NCBI RefSeq assembly: GCF_029207565.1
Contig: NZ_JANCMW010000002.1
Span: forward strand, 1-64,000
Direction: 5' to 3'
Length of the DNA: 64,000 nt
Source of the DNA: Marinobacter iranensis
GTDB lineage: Bacteria > Pseudomonadota > Gammaproteobacteria > Pseudomonadales > Oleiphilaceae
A program made the position numbers and the translations under genes. The notes under the pieces are model-generated. The model was given only the letters and a program-made list of their open reading frames with translations. It ran no database searches and had not been told where the DNA came from. Shown one piece after another: positions 48,096 through 57,570 of this stretch; position 1 is the stretch's first letter, and the number at the start of each line of letters is the position of its first letter.

Positions 48096-48494
48096 TCAGT
48101 TAGCGGCTGGTTCGAACTGCCGTTGCAGCCACTTATTGATGTCGTCGGATTCGTACAGCCAGGTTTCCTCGCCACCGTCCTGGTGGATCAGCAGGCAGGG
48201 CACCTTGATGCGGCCGCCGCCGGTTTCCAGCGCGGAGCGGTGGTCGTCATTATGCTGCGCATTGCGGGTTTCGATATTCAGCCCGAGGCGGGCCATTTCC
48301 TTGCGAACCTTGATGCAGAAAGGGCAGGCCGTGAACTGGTAAAGCGCCAGGTCCTCGCAGGCACGGTCGACCTTTGCCTGTTCGTCAGCGCTGCGCTTGA
48401 CGCTGCTTGGAGTGCTGATTTTTTCGCTGATCAGCATGAACGGTGTCAGGATCAGCCGAAGAGTGCGGAAGAAATAACGAATAATGAATCTCAT
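48096..48494 (-). CDS. Membrane-anchored glutaredoxin-like protein
   Basis: A 132-residue protein with a probable N-terminal membrane helix (residues 3-23) and a thioredoxin-fold domain from about 48 to 130. The redox motif is ACPFCIKVRKEM, a CPFC as in glutaredoxins, and the cis-proline is in KVPCLLIHQ. DDINKWLQRQF at the end matches the GST-N/glutaredoxin pattern. It probably reduces disulfides of a membrane-near protein. It lies upstream of the phosphoketolase-like gene on the same strand, 70 bases away. Confidence 0.82.
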   Translation of the reverse strand: MRFIIRYFFRTLRLILTPFMLISEKISTPSSVKRSADEQAKVDRACEDLALYQFTACPFCIKVRKEMARLGLNIETRNAQHNDDHRSALETGGGRIKVPCLLIHQDGGEETWLYESDDINKWLQRQFEPAAN

Positions 48495-48701
48495 GGACGG
48501 GATACGGCTCCGGTTAGAGGGGTGGGCCGGTACCCGACCTCACCAGGAACGGAAGCGCGTACAGTATCATTTGACCGGGTTTCGGGCCAGGCCTGGCCAG
48601 CGTTGGCGCCGAGGGTGTATTGCTGTCACGGGGTGTTTCTGCCAGTCTCTTGTTCATAACAGCAAGCCGGGCTTACCGGCGGTTTACAGGAGAACAAAGC
48701 G

Positions 48702-50378
48702 ATGACAGATGACAAGCGCCGCCGCCACTCGTCGCAAGTGGTGGATGGTCTGGGCAAGTCGGCAAGCCGCGCGATGTTGCGGGCCGTGGGCTTCACTGAT
48801 GATGATTTCCGCAAACCCCAGATCGGCATTGCGTCCACCTGGAGCAACCTGACCCCCTGCAACATGCACATCAACCGGCTGGCGGAAGAGTCCGCCGCCG
48901 GGGCCGACGAGGCCGGGGGCAAGAGCCTGACGTTCAATACCATTACCGTGTCGGACGGCATTGCCAACGGCACGGAGGGCATGAAGTATTCACTGGTCTC
49001 GCGGGAAGTGATTGCCGACTCCATTGAAACCGTGGCCGGTTGCGAAGGGTTTGACGGCCTGGTGGCCATCGGTGGCTGCGACAAGAACATGCCCGGCTGC
49101 ATGATGGGCCTGGCGCGGCTGAACCGGCCGTCGGTATTTGTCTACGGCGGCACCATCATGCCCGGTGAGAACCACACCGATATCATCTCGGTGTTTGAGG
49201 CGGTGGGTGCCCACGCCCGTGGCGACCTGGACCTGATTGAGGTTAAGCAGATCGAGGAAACCGCGATTCCGGGCCCGGGTTCCTGCGGTGGCATGTATAC
49301 CGCCAACACCATGGCCTCGGCCATTGAGGCCATGGGCATGAGCCTGCCGGGAAGTTCGGCCCAGAACGCCATTTCCGACACCAAGGCGGCGGACTGCCGG
49401 GCGGCAGGTGCGGCAGTGCTCAACCTGCTTGACAGGGACCTGAAGCCATCGGACATCATGACCCGGGAAGCGTTCGAGAATGCCATTACCGTGGTGATTA
49501 GCCTCGGTGGTTCAACCAATGCGGTATTGCATCTCATCGCCATGGCCAGCACCGTTGGCGTTGAACTGGCGCTGGATGATTTCGTGGAGATTGGCAAGCG
49601 GGTTCCGGTGCTGGCGGACTTGCGTCCCAGCGGCCATTACATGATGTCCGAGCTGGTCGCCATCGGCGGCATTCAGCCGTTGATGAAGATGTTGCTGGAC
49701 CGGGGCATGCTGCACGGCGACTGTATGACCGTGACCGGCCAGACACTGGCGGAGAACCTGAAGGACGTCGCGCCCTATCCGGAAAACCAGGACATCATCC
49801 ACGCCTTTGACAACCCCATCAAGGCGGACAGCCACCTGCGCATTCTCTACGGCAACCTGGCGCCTACCGGGGCGGTGGCCAAGATCACCGGCAAGGAAGG
49901 GACGCATTTCACGGGGCGGGCCCGCGTGTTTCACTCCGAGGAAGAAGCCCAGGAGCGGATCATGGATGGCACCGTTGTGGCCGGGGATGTGTTGGTGATT
50001 CGCTATGAGGGGCCGAAAGGCGGCCCGGGTATGCGGGAGATGCTGACGCCCACCTCCGCCATCATGGGTAAGGGCCTGGGCAGCGATGTGGCGCTGATTA
50101 CCGACGGGCGTTTCTCCGGCGGCAGCCATGGCTTCGTGGTTGGCCATATTACGCCGGAAGCCGCTGAAGGCGGGCCGCTGTCGTTGGTCGAGAACGGTGA
50201 CACCATCACCATTGATGCCGTTGCCAACCGTATTGAACTGGATGTTTCAGACCAGGAGATGGCCCATCGCCGCAAGGCATGGCGAGCACCCGCTCCAAGG
50301 TTCACCCGGGGGGTGTTGGCAAAGTATGCGCGCACCGTAAGCTCCGCTTCAGAAGGTGCGGTTACGGATAAGCCCTGA
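48702..50378 (+). CDS. ilvD: Dihydroxy-acid dehydratase IlvD
   Basis: Dehydrates dihydroxy acids to the keto-acid precursors of valine and isoleucine, using an iron-sulfur cluster. At 558 residues it is the shorter IlvD class (often with a [2Fe-2S] cluster). Cluster cysteines are in [24 protein letters not shown] and [13 protein letters not shown], and the C-terminal [19 protein letters not shown] is the second signature. AGGAG stands before ATG. It is the only branched-chain synthesis gene here. Confidence 0.95.
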   Translation: MTDDKRRRHSSQVVDGLGKSASRAMLRAVGFTDDDFRKPQIGIASTWSNLTPCNMHINRLAEESAAGADEAGGKSLTFNTITVSDGIANGTEGMKYSLVSREVIADSIETVAGCEGFDGLVAIGGCDKNMPGCMMGLARLNRPSVFVYGGTIMPGENHTDIISVFEAVGAHARGDLDLIEVKQIEETAIPGPGSCGGMYTANTMASAIEAMGMSLPGSSAQNAISDTKAADCRAAGAAVLNLLDRDLKPSDIMTREAFENAITVVISLGGSTNAVLHLIAMASTVGVELALDDFVEIGKRVPVLADLRPSGHYMMSELVAIGGIQPLMKMLLDRGMLHGDCMTVTGQTLAENLKDVAPYPENQDIIHAFDNPIKADSHLRILYGNLAPTGAVAKITGKEGTHFTGRARVFHSEEEAQERIMDGTVVAGDVLVIRYEGPKGGPGMREMLTPTSAIMGKGLGSDVALITDGRFSGGSHGFVVGHITPEAAEGGPLSLVENGDTITIDAVANRIELDVSDQEMAHRRKAWRAPAPRFTRGVLAKYARTVSSASEGAVTDKP

Positions 50379-50395
50379 CCGCTCGCCGGATCCCG

Positions 50396-52573
50396 TCAGG
50401 GGCAGGCCGGTTCCGGCCGGCCCCAGAAATACCCCTGACCATAGAGGCCCGGGAACTGCTGCAACCAGCAAACCACCGCTTCGTCCTCGACACCTTCAAC
50501 CACCACATCCAGGTCCAGCGCCTCGCCCAGCTCCAGGGCCGCGCGAAAGATACGCTGGCGGGTGGGGTGGGCGAGGATGTCCTTGAGGAAACTGCGGTCA
50601 ATCTTGAGCTCATCGAGATCGAAGCTGGCCAGTGTGCCGAGTGAGGAGTGGCCGGTGCCGAAATCGTCCATGGCTATCCGGAATCCCTTGCGGCCGAGAG
50701 CATGAATCATCCGGCGGGAAGCCTCCGGGTCAGTCATCATGGCGGTTTCGGTAATCTCGAGGATCAGGTTTTCAGTCTTCATGCCATGGCGAGCGATGAT
50801 ATGGATAATTTCATCCTCGAAACTGGCATGGGTCAGGTCCATTGCGGAAATATTGACTGCTACTGACAGGTTGCTGCCATAGCGGGCGATCAGGTGGCGG
50901 TACTCGCTACAGGCCCGCTCGATGACCCAAAGGGTTACCGGGTGAATAACCCCCATCTGTTCCGCCAGCGGTATCCACTGGTCGGGTGCCACATACCCGA
51001 ATTCGGGATGACGCCAGCGGATCAGTGCTTCCACCGAGCTGACTTTCGAATCCCGGATACACACCTTGGGTTGGTATTCCAGCCACATGCAGTTGCTGGC
51101 AAGACCGTCTTCCACATCCAGCATCAATATCTGCTGGCGGTATTGCCATTCGGCAATGGCCGGGTCGTACACGGTGAGGACCTGCCCGGTGTTCAGTGAG
51201 GCAACGCCTGCGGAAGACAGTATGCCGGCGGCATCCTGGCCATGTTCCGGCGCGTGGGCGACACCCAGCGAGGGATTCCATGAGAAGGAAAACCGGCCCT
51301 CCCGGAAGTTATCGTCCAGCCAGTCGCGGATGTCATGGAGCAGTTCCAGGGTCGGTTCACTTTCGTCTTCCCGGTACAGGGCAAAGGCGTGGTTGATGGT
51401 GTCCACGGTGGCCAAGCCATAACCGTTGATGGCCACCAGTCTGGCACCCGCACGGCGTTTCAGGTAACCGTTCAACTGGCGCAGGTAGCTTTTCAGAAGC
51501 TCCTCGGCGGTGCGGTACCCCAATGCCTGTTCAATCTCGTTGAAGCGCTGGAGCCGGACCATGCACAGGGTGTAGGGCGCTTGGTCGATATCGATGCTGT
51601 CCAGGGTTTCTTCAAGTATGGCCCGGTTGGGTTTGCCGGTTACCCGGTGGGTTTTCAGCAGGCGATCGTAGTCCTGCTCAATCCGGGATCGCATCTGTTG
51701 TTCCCGCTGCACCCGCAAATCCGCGCTCAGGCGTTTTCGTCGTTCTTCCAGCAGCAGGCGGCCAGCACCGGTGGTGAGGATGACGGAACCTGCCGCAGCG
51801 CCCAGGAACAGTGCGGACTCGGCAACGCTGATATTTGGTCCCCAACCCAATGTCCGTAATGACGAGAGCACCGCCCCAGTGAGTATGGCGAGGATGGCGA
51901 GCCCGTAGTAACGGGCATAGACATGCTGGCGAATCTGCCCGACAACCACCAGGAGAATGAAGGTGCCGCCTGCCAGGGTAAGGGCGAGAAAAGACTCCTG
52001 GCCAATCAGTGGCACATCCAGGGGGGTTGCCAGTAAATGCACGAAGGCCGCAAGGCTGATGCCATGAATGATCCGCCCGGAACGCTGTGACAGGGACAGG
52101 AAGTGGGGTGTGAACTCACACAGTGCGATCAGGCACAGGGGCAGGCTTATGTGCAGCAGGGCATCAAACTGTGGCCAGTCGGGCCAGATAAACCAAAGGC
52201 CAAACCCCTCCAGCACCAACTGGCTATGGATAACCCCGGCCATCAACACGCTAAGCCAGGCCAGGCCGGGACGTTGCAGCATGAACACAACCACCAGGTT
52301 GAACAGTAGTGCAAACGCCAGAATGCCACCGATAAAGGCTTTCCAGATCAGCGAGATGAGGTTCCGCGGCAGGTCCGAAGAGGTTGTTTCCGGACTTGTC
52401 AGCCCGTTAACCGTGCTCAATGACTGGGGCAGGAGCGAGGCAAGAAGTAATCCGTAAACGATGGCAAACACCAGCAGGGTAAGCGGCAGCCAGCGCCAGA
52501 AGGTATCAGACATGTCCATGGGCAAGGTTTTACTGACGCTCGTTCTTGCCGATGGGTTTCCGGTTGAATCCAT
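50396..52573 (-). CDS. Membrane EAL-domain phosphodiesterase with degenerate GGDEF
   Basis: A 725-residue protein. Residues about 27-290 hold seven to eight hydrophobic segments. A GGDEF-like domain (about 320-460) has lost its motif: the position reads INGYGLA. The EAL domain (about 480-720) keeps the catalytic set: EALIRWRHP, VNISAMD, LILEITETA, IAMDDFGTGHSS, ELKIDRSFL and VVEGVED. It should break down cyclic di-GMP, possibly tuned by the dead cyclase domain or a signal at the membrane part. It converges on ilvD with a 17-base gap. Confidence 0.9.
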   Translation of the reverse strand: MDSTGNPSARTSVSKTLPMDMSDTFWRWLPLTLLVFAIVYGLLLASLLPQSLSTVNGLTSPETTSSDLPRNLISLIWKAFIGGILAFALLFNLVVVFMLQRPGLAWLSVLMAGVIHSQLVLEGFGLWFIWPDWPQFDALLHISLPLCLIALCEFTPHFLSLSQRSGRIIHGISLAAFVHLLATPLDVPLIGQESFLALTLAGGTFILLVVVGQIRQHVYARYYGLAILAILTGAVLSSLRTLGWGPNISVAESALFLGAAAGSVILTTGAGRLLLEERRKRLSADLRVQREQQMRSRIEQDYDRLLKTHRVTGKPNRAILEETLDSIDIDQAPYTLCMVRLQRFNEIEQALGYRTAEELLKSYLRQLNGYLKRRAGARLVAINGYGLATVDTINHAFALYREDESEPTLELLHDIRDWLDDNFREGRFSFSWNPSLGVAHAPEHGQDAAGILSSAGVASLNTGQVLTVYDPAIAEWQYRQQILMLDVEDGLASNCMWLEYQPKVCIRDSKVSSVEALIRWRHPEFGYVAPDQWIPLAEQMGVIHPVTLWVIERACSEYRHLIARYGSNLSVAVNISAMDLTHASFEDEIIHIIARHGMKTENLILEITETAMMTDPEASRRMIHALGRKGFRIAMDDFGTGHSSLGTLASFDLDELKIDRSFLKDILAHPTRQRIFRAALELGEALDLDVVVEGVEDEAVVCWLQQFPGLYGQGYFWGRPEPACP

Positions 52574-52860
52574 TCGCGGTGATATCCTGCTCGCTTTCCA
52601 CAGTTCCGGTTACACTTTGGTTACTTTCTGAATCATTATGTAACAATATGATTTATATGTAATTTTACGCGATTTTATAAGTTTTTGCATTTGCTGTTTT
52701 AAACGCCTGAGCGAATTCAGACATTCAACGTTCGTTGCCGGATACGGGAAGATCTGACAAACCGGTAACGCTTTTACCGGGGCCTGACCGGAGCCAGTGG
52801 CTGTTTTCGCTGGTATAGTGGGAAGCTGACATCGGAATGACATATAAAAAGGTTAAACAA

Positions 52861-53775
52861 ATGATCCGAACGGCCGTTGTTCTGGCGCTGACAGCCCTGT
52901 TTTTGCTGAACGTATCCCGGGCCGGGGCTATTGAGAGGGCGGAGTTGCAATTGGCATCGGTCAATGCCGCCGTGGCCTACGCTGACGGCGACAGCCTGGT
53001 GTATAGCAAGAATGCGGATCGCCGTGTGCCCATTGCTTCAATCACCAAGCTGATGACCGCGCTGGTGGTGATGGAATCCGGCGAACCACTGACTGAATGG
53101 CTGGACTTCCAGGAGCGCCATATTCCCGCGCCGGCCAACGCCTACACCCGTATTCGCGTGAGCTCGGAGTTGAGACGCGCCGATGTGCTGCGGGTTGCGC
53201 TGATGTCCTCGGAGAATTTTGCGGCCTATACCCTGGCCAGGCATCATCCCGGCGGTTATGACGCATTTATCGAAGCCATGAATGCCAAGGCCCGTGAGCT
53301 GGGGATGGTGAACACAACCTTCGTGGATGCAACCGGACTGTCTGCAGACAATCGTTCCACGGCAGCAGACCTTGTGCGCCTGGTCAAGGCCGCCAGCCAG
53401 TATCCGCAGATTCGGGAGTACACCACCACCCGTTATTTTACCGCTCGTTTCCGTCAGCCCAGATACCGGCTGGCATTCGGAAACACCAATATCCTGGTTC
53501 ACCGCGAGAGCTGGGGCGTGGGCGTCAGTAAAACCGGCTATCTCTCCGAGGCCGGTCGTTGTCTGGTGATGCTGTTTGAGCTGGAAGGTCGGCCAGTAGT
53601 GACCGTGCTGCTCGATTCCCTTGGTACCCGATCACCGATGGGGGACGCCGGGAGGATAAAGCGGTGGCTGACTACCGGAGCCGGCGGCAGCGTGGCCGCG
53701 GCAGCGCGGGCGTATGAGCGGAAAAAGAACGCTGCCTACGCATCTTCGGAACCGGCCTCCGCCAGTGTGAATTGA
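52861..53775 (+). CDS. pbpG: D-alanyl-D-alanine endopeptidase (PBP7 type)
   Basis: A periplasmic S11 peptidase that cuts peptide cross-links of murein. The ATG at 52861, eight bases after AAGG, gives a classic signal peptide MIRTAVVLALTALFLL ending near residue 23. Active motifs: SITK (S-x-x-K, about residue 60), SSEN (S-x-N) and KTGYLSEAG (KTG). The 304 residues match PbpG (about 310) and lack the C-terminal domain of carboxypeptidases such as DacA. The upstream 52574-52860 is AT-rich; TATAGT at about 52813 could be its -10. Confidence 0.92.
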   Translation: MIRTAVVLALTALFLLNVSRAGAIERAELQLASVNAAVAYADGDSLVYSKNADRRVPIASITKLMTALVVMESGEPLTEWLDFQERHIPAPANAYTRIRVSSELRRADVLRVALMSSENFAAYTLARHHPGGYDAFIEAMNAKARELGMVNTTFVDATGLSADNRSTAADLVRLVKAASQYPQIREYTTTRYFTARFRQPRYRLAFGNTNILVHRESWGVGVSKTGYLSEAGRCLVMLFELEGRPVVTVLLDSLGTRSPMGDAGRIKRWLTTGAGGSVAAAARAYERKKNAAYASSEPASASVN

Positions 53776-53802
53776 CCTTCAGCGACTCGGGAAACGCAGC
53801 AG

Positions 53803-54282
53803 ATGATTGAGATATTCACCACCGGTGGCACCATCGACAAGGTGTATTTCGACGCCAACAGCGAATTCGAGATCGGCGACAGCCTGATCGGAGAACTGCT
53901 TGCGGAGTCCAATATCCGTGACGGTTTTGCGGTGACCGGGTTGATGCGCAAGGACAGCCTTGAGATGACGGACGACGACAGGGCGGCTGTCCGGGAGGCT
54001 GTCGGCCAGTGCGGTGCAGAGCGAGTGCTGATCACCCATGGTACCGACACCATGCCGGAAACCGCCAGAGCGCTGCTATCGGTAACCGGGAAAACCATTG
54101 TGCTTATGGGCGCCATGCAGCCGGCCCGGATGCGTCGTAGCGACGCAGTCTTCAACATTGGCTTCGCATGGGCCGCCCTTCAGCTATTACCTCACGGGGT
54201 GTATATCGCCATGAACGGCGAGGTGTTCGAAGCCGGCTCGGTGCGCAAGAACCTCAAGGCCCAGCGGTTCGAGCGAACCTGA
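53803..54282 (+). CDS. Single-domain asparaginase-like protein
   Basis: A 159-residue protein covering only the N-terminal, catalytic half of type I/II L-asparaginases (about 330 residues). The nucleophile Thr is in TGGTIDK, the second Thr-Asp pair in THGTDTM, and GAMQPARMRRSD and VRKN match the rest of the active region, including the lysine. The C-terminal domain that completes the dimer pocket is absent and the frame ends cleanly, so this looks like a stable short family and not a truncation. Amidohydrolase activity is unproven. It follows pbpG by 27 bases. Confidence 0.85.
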   Translation: MIEIFTTGGTIDKVYFDANSEFEIGDSLIGELLAESNIRDGFAVTGLMRKDSLEMTDDDRAAVREAVGQCGAERVLITHGTDTMPETARALLSVTGKTIVLMGAMQPARMRRSDAVFNIGFAWAALQLLPHGVYIAMNGEVFEAGSVRKNLKAQRFERT

Positions 54283-54975
54283 TCAGCGCACACTGGCCAC
54301 TTCTTCCGGAGTCAGTTCCCGATAGTGTCCCGGCGCCAATGAGGCGTCGAGTACAATGGCACCCACCCGCCACCGATGCAGCCTCGTCACATGGTTACCG
54401 ACCGCCGCCAGCATGCGTTTTACCTGGTGATAACGCCCCTCCGACAGGGTGAGGTCAATCTCTCCGGGACCCACCACACTGACTTCCGCTGGCCGGGTGG
54501 GGCGGCTCTCACCGTGCAGTAGCAGGCCCTCTCGTAACCGCCCAATGGCGTCGTTCCCGATGGGTTCGGCGAGGGTTACACGGTAGGTTTTTGGGCACTC
54601 TACCCTGGGGGAAGTGATGCGATGTGACCACTGGCCGTCGGTTGTCAGTAACAGTAGCCCGGTGGTATCGGCATCCAGCCGGCCCGCGATGTGCAGCCCG
54701 TGGCGAACATCCGTGGGCAGGAGATCCAGTGCCGTTGGTTGCTGGCTGTCTTTAGTGGCGCTAATCACCCCCTCAGGCTTGTGCAGCATGAGGTAACGTT
54801 CGCCGGGCAGCGACAGCGGCTCGCCATCAAGGGTGATCCTGGCCTCCTCGTCCACGGCAGAGGCGGCTTTGCGACATATCTTTCCCTGAACCTGAACGCG
54901 GCCGGCACTGATCGTTTTCCTGGCATCCCGGCGCGACAGGGTGGTGGCGTTGGCGATGAAAAAATCCAGGCGCAT
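54283..54975 (-). CDS. rsuA: 16S rRNA pseudouridine-516 synthase RsuA
   Basis: Makes pseudouridine in the small-subunit rRNA. The ATG at 54975 gives 230 residues (E. coli RsuA 231); upstream codons fall inside the preceding gene. An S4 domain fills residues 1-60. The catalytic motif is HIAGRLDADTTGLLLLTTDG with the key Asp, followed by SEGRYHQVKRMLAAVGNHVTRLHR. The stretch WSHRITSPR and the end SLAPGHYRELTPEEVASV match RsuA closely, more than RluB/E/F. It starts two bases after the preceding stop, so it is coupled to the YdjM-like gene. Confidence 0.93.
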   Translation of the reverse strand: MRLDFFIANATTLSRRDARKTISAGRVQVQGKICRKAASAVDEEARITLDGEPLSLPGERYLMLHKPEGVISATKDSQQPTALDLLPTDVRHGLHIAGRLDADTTGLLLLTTDGQWSHRITSPRVECPKTYRVTLAEPIGNDAIGRLREGLLLHGESRPTRPAEVSVVGPGEIDLTLSEGRYHQVKRMLAAVGNHVTRLHRWRVGAIVLDASLAPGHYRELTPEEVASVR

Positions 54976-54977
54976 GC

Positions 54978-56009
54978 TCAGGTGCAACCTTCTCCCGGCG
55001 GTGGCAGTGTCAGGCTGGCGAGGCACAGTACCTCGGCAGAGCCGGTCATTCGGGACCATAGTACGCCGAGCAGTTCGCCTCCGATATCGGGGCGCTCCAG
55101 GCGCGAACTGGGCTCCGGATTCAGTCCATCCTCATTGTATCTGGCCAGAATGAAGGTGAACGGGTGCGCGCCGGGAATGCCCAGGCGGATATCCGTGGCC
55201 GTCAACTGGTCTCCGGCTTTCTCGTAATGCAGGAAGCCGTGGGTGAACCACGCCAGTCGCTGGCCCTCCGGCAGTGACGTCGCGGCTGCTTCCAGGTTGG
55301 GGTCGCGTGGAAAGTACTCCACCGTGACAGGCCCATTGTCATCCAGGAATCCGGTCACGATTTCCGCCCGCCTGTGCTCACCCACAACGGTTACCCGCCA
55401 CAGTATGGTGTTGAAGGGCATGGGCTGAACCAGCCGCGGGGCATCTTCCAGGCCCTCAGCAGCCAGTGTCGGCCCGACCCGCTCCGAAATGATCTGTTGG
55501 GCGGTTGCGCTCCAGCCCAGGTACAGGGTTGAGAACAGGAGGCCCGCCATGAGAGCACTGGTGTGCGGCCCACGTACCAGGTAAGCCAGTATTCCAGCCA
55601 GCAGCGGCAGTGTGTAAAGAGGGTCGATAATGAAAATGCTGCTGATGGCCACCGGCGGGCCAATCGGCCAGAACAACTGGGTGCCATAGGTGGTAAAGGC
55701 ATCGAGCAACGGGTGTGTCAGTAGTACGAGGGCGGTCAGTGCAAACCAGCGCCCAAGACTGAGAGCGGGGCGCCAGCGATGGAATGCGAATGCCAGTAAT
55801 ACCGACAGCGGAAGCAGGATGAACAGCGAATGGCTGAATCCGCGGTGCTGGGTAAAGTTGGCGACGGCGGTGCCATAGTCGATGACCACGTCCAGATCGG
55901 GTAGGGTGCCAAGGGCCGCGCCGATCAGCAGTGCCGAGCGGCCAAGGGTTTTTCCGGCAACCGCGCCAGCCAGAGAGGCGCCGAGAGCCGCCTGGGTTAT
56001 CGAGTCCAT
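54978..56009 (-). CDS. Membrane-bound metal-dependent hydrolase family, YdjM-like
   Basis: A 343-residue protein. The N-terminal half (about 1-185) has four or five membrane segments with conserved metal-type residues: MDSITQAALGAS, LPDLDVVIDYG, QHRGFSHSLFIL and LTHPLLDAFTTYGTQLF. The histidines and aspartates in these are the defining pattern of the YdjM/LexA-regulated family. The C-terminal half is soluble. In E. coli the relative is part of the SOS response, but no LexA site was seen here. Biochemical role unknown. Confidence 0.85.
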   Translation of the reverse strand: MDSITQAALGASLAGAVAGKTLGRSALLIGAALGTLPDLDVVIDYGTAVANFTQHRGFSHSLFILLPLSVLLAFAFHRWRPALSLGRWFALTALVLLTHPLLDAFTTYGTQLFWPIGPPVAISSIFIIDPLYTLPLLAGILAYLVRGPHTSALMAGLLFSTLYLGWSATAQQIISERVGPTLAAEGLEDAPRLVQPMPFNTILWRVTVVGEHRRAEIVTGFLDDNGPVTVEYFPRDPNLEAAATSLPEGQRLAWFTHGFLHYEKAGDQLTATDIRLGIPGAHPFTFILARYNEDGLNPEPSSRLERPDIGGELLGVLWSRMTGSAEVLCLASLTLPPPGEGCT

Positions 56010-56085
56010 CGGGATTGAAGCCTTGTCAGTGAAATCCGACAGGTATTATGCGCGGAATCGGTTTTCGGATCACGCCCGGGGCCTT

Positions 56086-57348
56086 TCAGGTATCGGCCCC
56101 GGCGGCGTTTGTCTGAAGATTGACTCCCAGGGCGTCCAGAACCGTATCGCCGGGGTAGCCATCGGCAATAATTCCCCGGTCTGACTGGAAAGCCCGGATC
56201 GCGGAACGGGTATTGGGGCCCATAATGCCGTCCGGCTCTCCGGTATCAAATCCCCTGTCACTCAGCGCCCGCTGGATGTTCATGATGTTGTCCCGCGACA
56301 GTGCGGGCATGTCCTCCGGTGGCGGGTTCTGTAGCTTGCCGGCGCCGGCAATACGGTCCGCCAGGTGTCCGACCGCGATGGCGTAGAACTCGGAGCGGTT
56401 CCAGCCCATGATGACACCGAAGTTCCGGTAGGCCAGAAAAGCTGGCCCGCGGTGCCCGGCGGGAACCACCAGCGATGCTTTGATAGGCTCGTTGGCGAGT
56501 GCGTTGCCGAAGGCGTCGGTCACGCCCATTTGTCGCCATTCTTCCAGGGGCAGTTTGCGGCCGTCGGACAGCTCATAGTCAAAGTTGTCCGGCAGAAGAA
56601 CCTCCCGTCCCCAGCGGTAGTCCCCATCCCAGCCCAGGTCTTGCAAAAAGTGGCCGGCAGACATCATGGCGTCTGGCAGGCTGTTCCACAGGTCCCGCTT
56701 GCCGTCGCCGTCGCCGTCCACGGCATGGCGGAGAAAGACCGTGGGCATGAACTGGACGTGGCCCATGGCACCGGCCCAGGAACCTTCCATCTGTTCGGCG
56801 GGTATCGCGCCCTCGTCAATGATCCGTAGCGCCGCAATCAGCTGCTCGGTGAAGAACTCGCTGCGGCGCTCGTCACAGGCCAGGGTCGCGAGTGAGCTGG
56901 GTACCGGCATCTTGCCAAAGTAGGCGCCAAAATTGGTTTCCAGCCCCCAGAAAGCCACCAGGTAAGGCGCAGGTACGCCGGTCTTGCGAGTGACACGGCC
57001 GAGCAGTTCCTCGTGTTCCTGCAGCAGCTCACGACCCTGACTGACGCGCTGTTCGTTGACCCTGCGGTTTAGGTAGTCGGCAAACGTGGTGGTGAACTCC
57101 GGCTGGCGCCGGTCAAGCTCGATGACCCGCTCCAGGTATTCCGCGCTGGCCAGTACATCGCCGGCTGTTCTGGAAGATACCCCGGCCTCAATAGCCTGGC
57201 TTTCCAGCCGCTTTATGCATTGGGGAAAGTCGCTGGCAACGTCGGTGTCGGCGGCGGCAGGCAGGCTGCTCATGGCGAATAGTCCGGCGAGTGAAAGGTG
57301 TCGAATCGTCCGTTGGCCCGGAAATGTCCCTGTGAATATGCTCGGCAC
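56086..57348 (-). CDS. Lytic murein transglycosylase, MltB family, with peptidoglycan-binding domain
   Basis: A 420-residue periplasmic enzyme that cleaves glycan strands to 1,6-anhydro ends. A signal peptide is likely within residues 1-33 (to PAAAD). The catalytic Glu is in FWGLETNFGAYFG, and MEGSWAGAMGHVQFMPTVF is the MltB signature. A peptidoglycan-binding domain forms the last 65 residues (MNIQRALSDRGFDTGEPDGIMGPNTRSAIRAFQ). No lipobox cysteine is visible, so it is probably soluble. It lies upstream of the YdjM-like gene with a 76-base gap. Confidence 0.93.
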   Translation of the reverse strand: MPSIFTGTFPGQRTIRHLSLAGLFAMSSLPAAADTDVASDFPQCIKRLESQAIEAGVSSRTAGDVLASAEYLERVIELDRRQPEFTTTFADYLNRRVNEQRVSQGRELLQEHEELLGRVTRKTGVPAPYLVAFWGLETNFGAYFGKMPVPSSLATLACDERRSEFFTEQLIAALRIIDEGAIPAEQMEGSWAGAMGHVQFMPTVFLRHAVDGDGDGKRDLWNSLPDAMMSAGHFLQDLGWDGDYRWGREVLLPDNFDYELSDGRKLPLEEWRQMGVTDAFGNALANEPIKASLVVPAGHRGPAFLAYRNFGVIMGWNRSEFYAIAVGHLADRIAGAGKLQNPPPEDMPALSRDNIMNIQRALSDRGFDTGEPDGIMGPNTRSAIRAFQSDRGIIADGYPGDTVLDALGVNLQTNAAGADT

Positions 57349-57416
57349 GCTAAACCTCGGTCTGGGGTGGATGTTCGTGGGTCATGGTAGCCTGTTTTTG
57401 GGGGGCTTAAACACTG

Positions 57417-57439
57417 TTGTCACCGGCTTTCGGTGACAA
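57417..57439. terminator. Hairpin between the transglycosylase and response-regulator genes
   Basis: TTGTCACCG and CGGTGACAA are perfect inverted repeats around a five-base loop, followed on the plus strand by TTCTTT. Both flanking genes point away from it, so it is not placed to end either transcript. An operator for the divergent promoters is an alternative. Confidence 0.45.
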
Positions 57440-57570
57440 TTCTTTAACCTGGCGTTTCACACAGCTCCGGATGTGTCGTCTTTTTGTAGTCTGGCTATTC
57501 CCGGCTAGCGGCTTGTTCTATAGTTCGGGGATATGAACGACAACATTCCGAAAGATAAAAGGTCCGAATC

